A stretch of 64,000 nucleotides of DNA from Candidatus Nitrosacidococcus tergens (lineage in GTDB: Bacteria > Pseudomonadota > Gammaproteobacteria > Nitrosococcales > Nitrosococcaceae), in the NCBI RefSeq assembly GCF_902810445.1, contig NZ_LR778175.1:310001-374000 (forward strand), given 5' to 3'. Positions 63,195 through 64,000 of this stretch are shown piece after piece (the first letter of the stretch is position 1; every line of letters starts with the position of its first letter). Below the pieces are notes generated by a model. The model was not told where the DNA came from. It was given only the letters and a program-made list of their open reading frames with translations, and did no database searches. Both the position numbers and the translations under genes were made by a program.

Positions 63195-64000
63195 ATGATA
63201 AATGAATCTTCACAATATTTAGCAATGGATTTACTACGTCTTACTACAGCAGGTAGTGTAGATGATGGTAAAAGTACATTAATTGGTCGTTTACTTTATG
63301 ATTCAAAATCTATTTTTGAAGACCAATTAGAATCTATACAAAAAAGTAGCCAACAATATGGAAATGAGCATATTAATCTTGCATTGCTTACAGACGGGCT
63401 ACGTGCCGAGCGAGAGCAAGGAATTACTATTGATGTAGCCTATCGTTACTTTGCTACGCCAAAACGAAAATTCATTATTGCAGATACCCCAGGGCATATT
63501 CAATATACTCGTAATATGGTAACAGGAGCATCTACTGCTAATTTAGCAATGGTGCTTGTAGATGCACGCAATGGAGTAAATGAGCAAACTCGCCGTCATG
63601 CTTCAATTTCTTCCCTCTTAAGGCTTCCTCACCTCATTTTATGTATAAATAAGATGGATTTAGTGAATTATGAAGAACAAGCCTTTGAGAAAATTAAAAA
63701 AGAATTTGAAGATTTTGCAGATAGATTAGATATTCCTGACATTCACTATATTCCTATTAGTGCTTTTTATGGAGATAATGTGGTGGATAAATCTAAGAAT
63801 ATGCCCTGGTATCGGGGCAATACTCTATTACACACACTAGAAAATGTACATATCAGCAATGATTACAATCATAATGACAGTCGTCTTGCAATCCAATATG
63901 TGATTCGCCCCCACTCTCATGAATACCATGATTATCGTGGTTATGCTGGACGTGTAAGTGGTGGCATTTTTCACCCTGGTGATGAAGTTATTGCTCTTCC
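63195..64000 (+). CDS. cysN: Sulfate adenylyltransferase GTPase subunit CysN, 3' end outside window
   Basis: EF-Tu-like GTPase that powers CysD. The ATG at 63195 follows cysD by 3 bases and the frame stays open to the window edge (268 full codons). P-loop [19 protein letters not shown], switch region [28 protein letters not shown] and NKMD are visible; domain 2 begins near the edge with FHPGDEV. Whether an APS kinase (CysC) domain is fused at the end cannot be seen. Confidence 0.95.
   Translation, partial: MINESSQYLAMDLLRLTTAGSVDDGKSTLIGRLLYDSKSIFEDQLESIQKSSQQYGNEHINLALLTDGLRAEREQGITIDVAYRYFATPKRKFIIADTPGHIQYTRNMVTGASTANLAMVLVDARNGVNEQTRRHASISSLLRLPHLILCINKMDLVNYEEQAFEKIKKEFEDFADRLDIPDIHYIPISAFYGDNVVDKSKNMPWYRGNTLLHTLENVHISNDYNHNDSRLAIQYVIRPHSHEYHDYRGYAGRVSGGIFHPGDEVIAL

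Overview
The window is AT-rich chromosomal DNA of a gammaproteobacterium. Three things point there: the ubiquinone genes (ubiX, ubiB, ubiJ, ubiE, ubiG), the gammaproteobacterial ribosomal gene order, and proteins that align by eye with E. coli throughout (CysB, Mpl, UbiG, SecD, RpoA). A free-living autotroph of the Chromatiales/Nitrosococcus type with a compact low-GC genome would fit, but this placement is a guess from gene order and composition. Almost all of the window is densely packed core genome. I see no rRNA, CRISPR array, insertion sequence, prophage or biosynthetic cluster, and no gene-free gap above 300 bases; the largest is the rplL-rpoB spacer of 199 bases.

Layout. 1-4332 (+): end of a phosphate operon (pstA, cut by the window edge, pstB, phoU) followed by a membrane-bound sulfatase/LTA-synthase-like enzyme. 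4329-6856: yciI and yciB on the minus strand, divergent from a PHP phosphatase (rnm-like) and a PlsC-type acyltransferase. 6852-7734: a scar holding a truncated type I methyltransferase (hsdM remnant) and a 27-codon gene tail. 7799-11476 (+): glutathione peroxidase, clpB behind a good sigma-32 promoter, a terminator, and a SirB2-like membrane protein. 11477-13720 (-): pyrF, a secreted protein with an internal duplication, and a short-chain dehydrogenase. 13811-17180 (+): tgt-yajC-secD without the expected secF. 17169-18446 (-): cfa. 18582-21095 (+): a membrane protein, mpl and ubiX. 21098-27507 (-): galE-hslV-hslU-DUF971-ubiE-ubiJ-ubiB.

27633-58961 (+) is one long run of translation, transcription and secretion genes: tRNA-Tyr, tRNA-Gly, tRNA-Thr, tufB, tRNA-Trp, secE-nusG, rplKAJL-rpoBC, the str genes (rpsL-rpsG-fusA-tufA), then S10, spc and alpha genes through rplQ. 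The two tuf genes are nearly identical, and tufA runs into rpsJ with only 7 bases between them. The last part is ubiG and cysB (-), with tauE-cysH-cysD-cysN (+) divergent from cysB: a sulfate assimilation cluster using an iron-sulfur APS reductase. cysN is cut by the right edge.

Genes are close-packed. Five convergent pairs meet with overlapping or nearly abutting stop codons and no room for an intrinsic terminator between them. I found no convincing undescribed system. The items most worth a second look are the displaced secF, the chimeric hsdM remnant, the duplicated translation-start cassette at the end of pyrF, the convergent junctions, and the repeat-built secreted protein.
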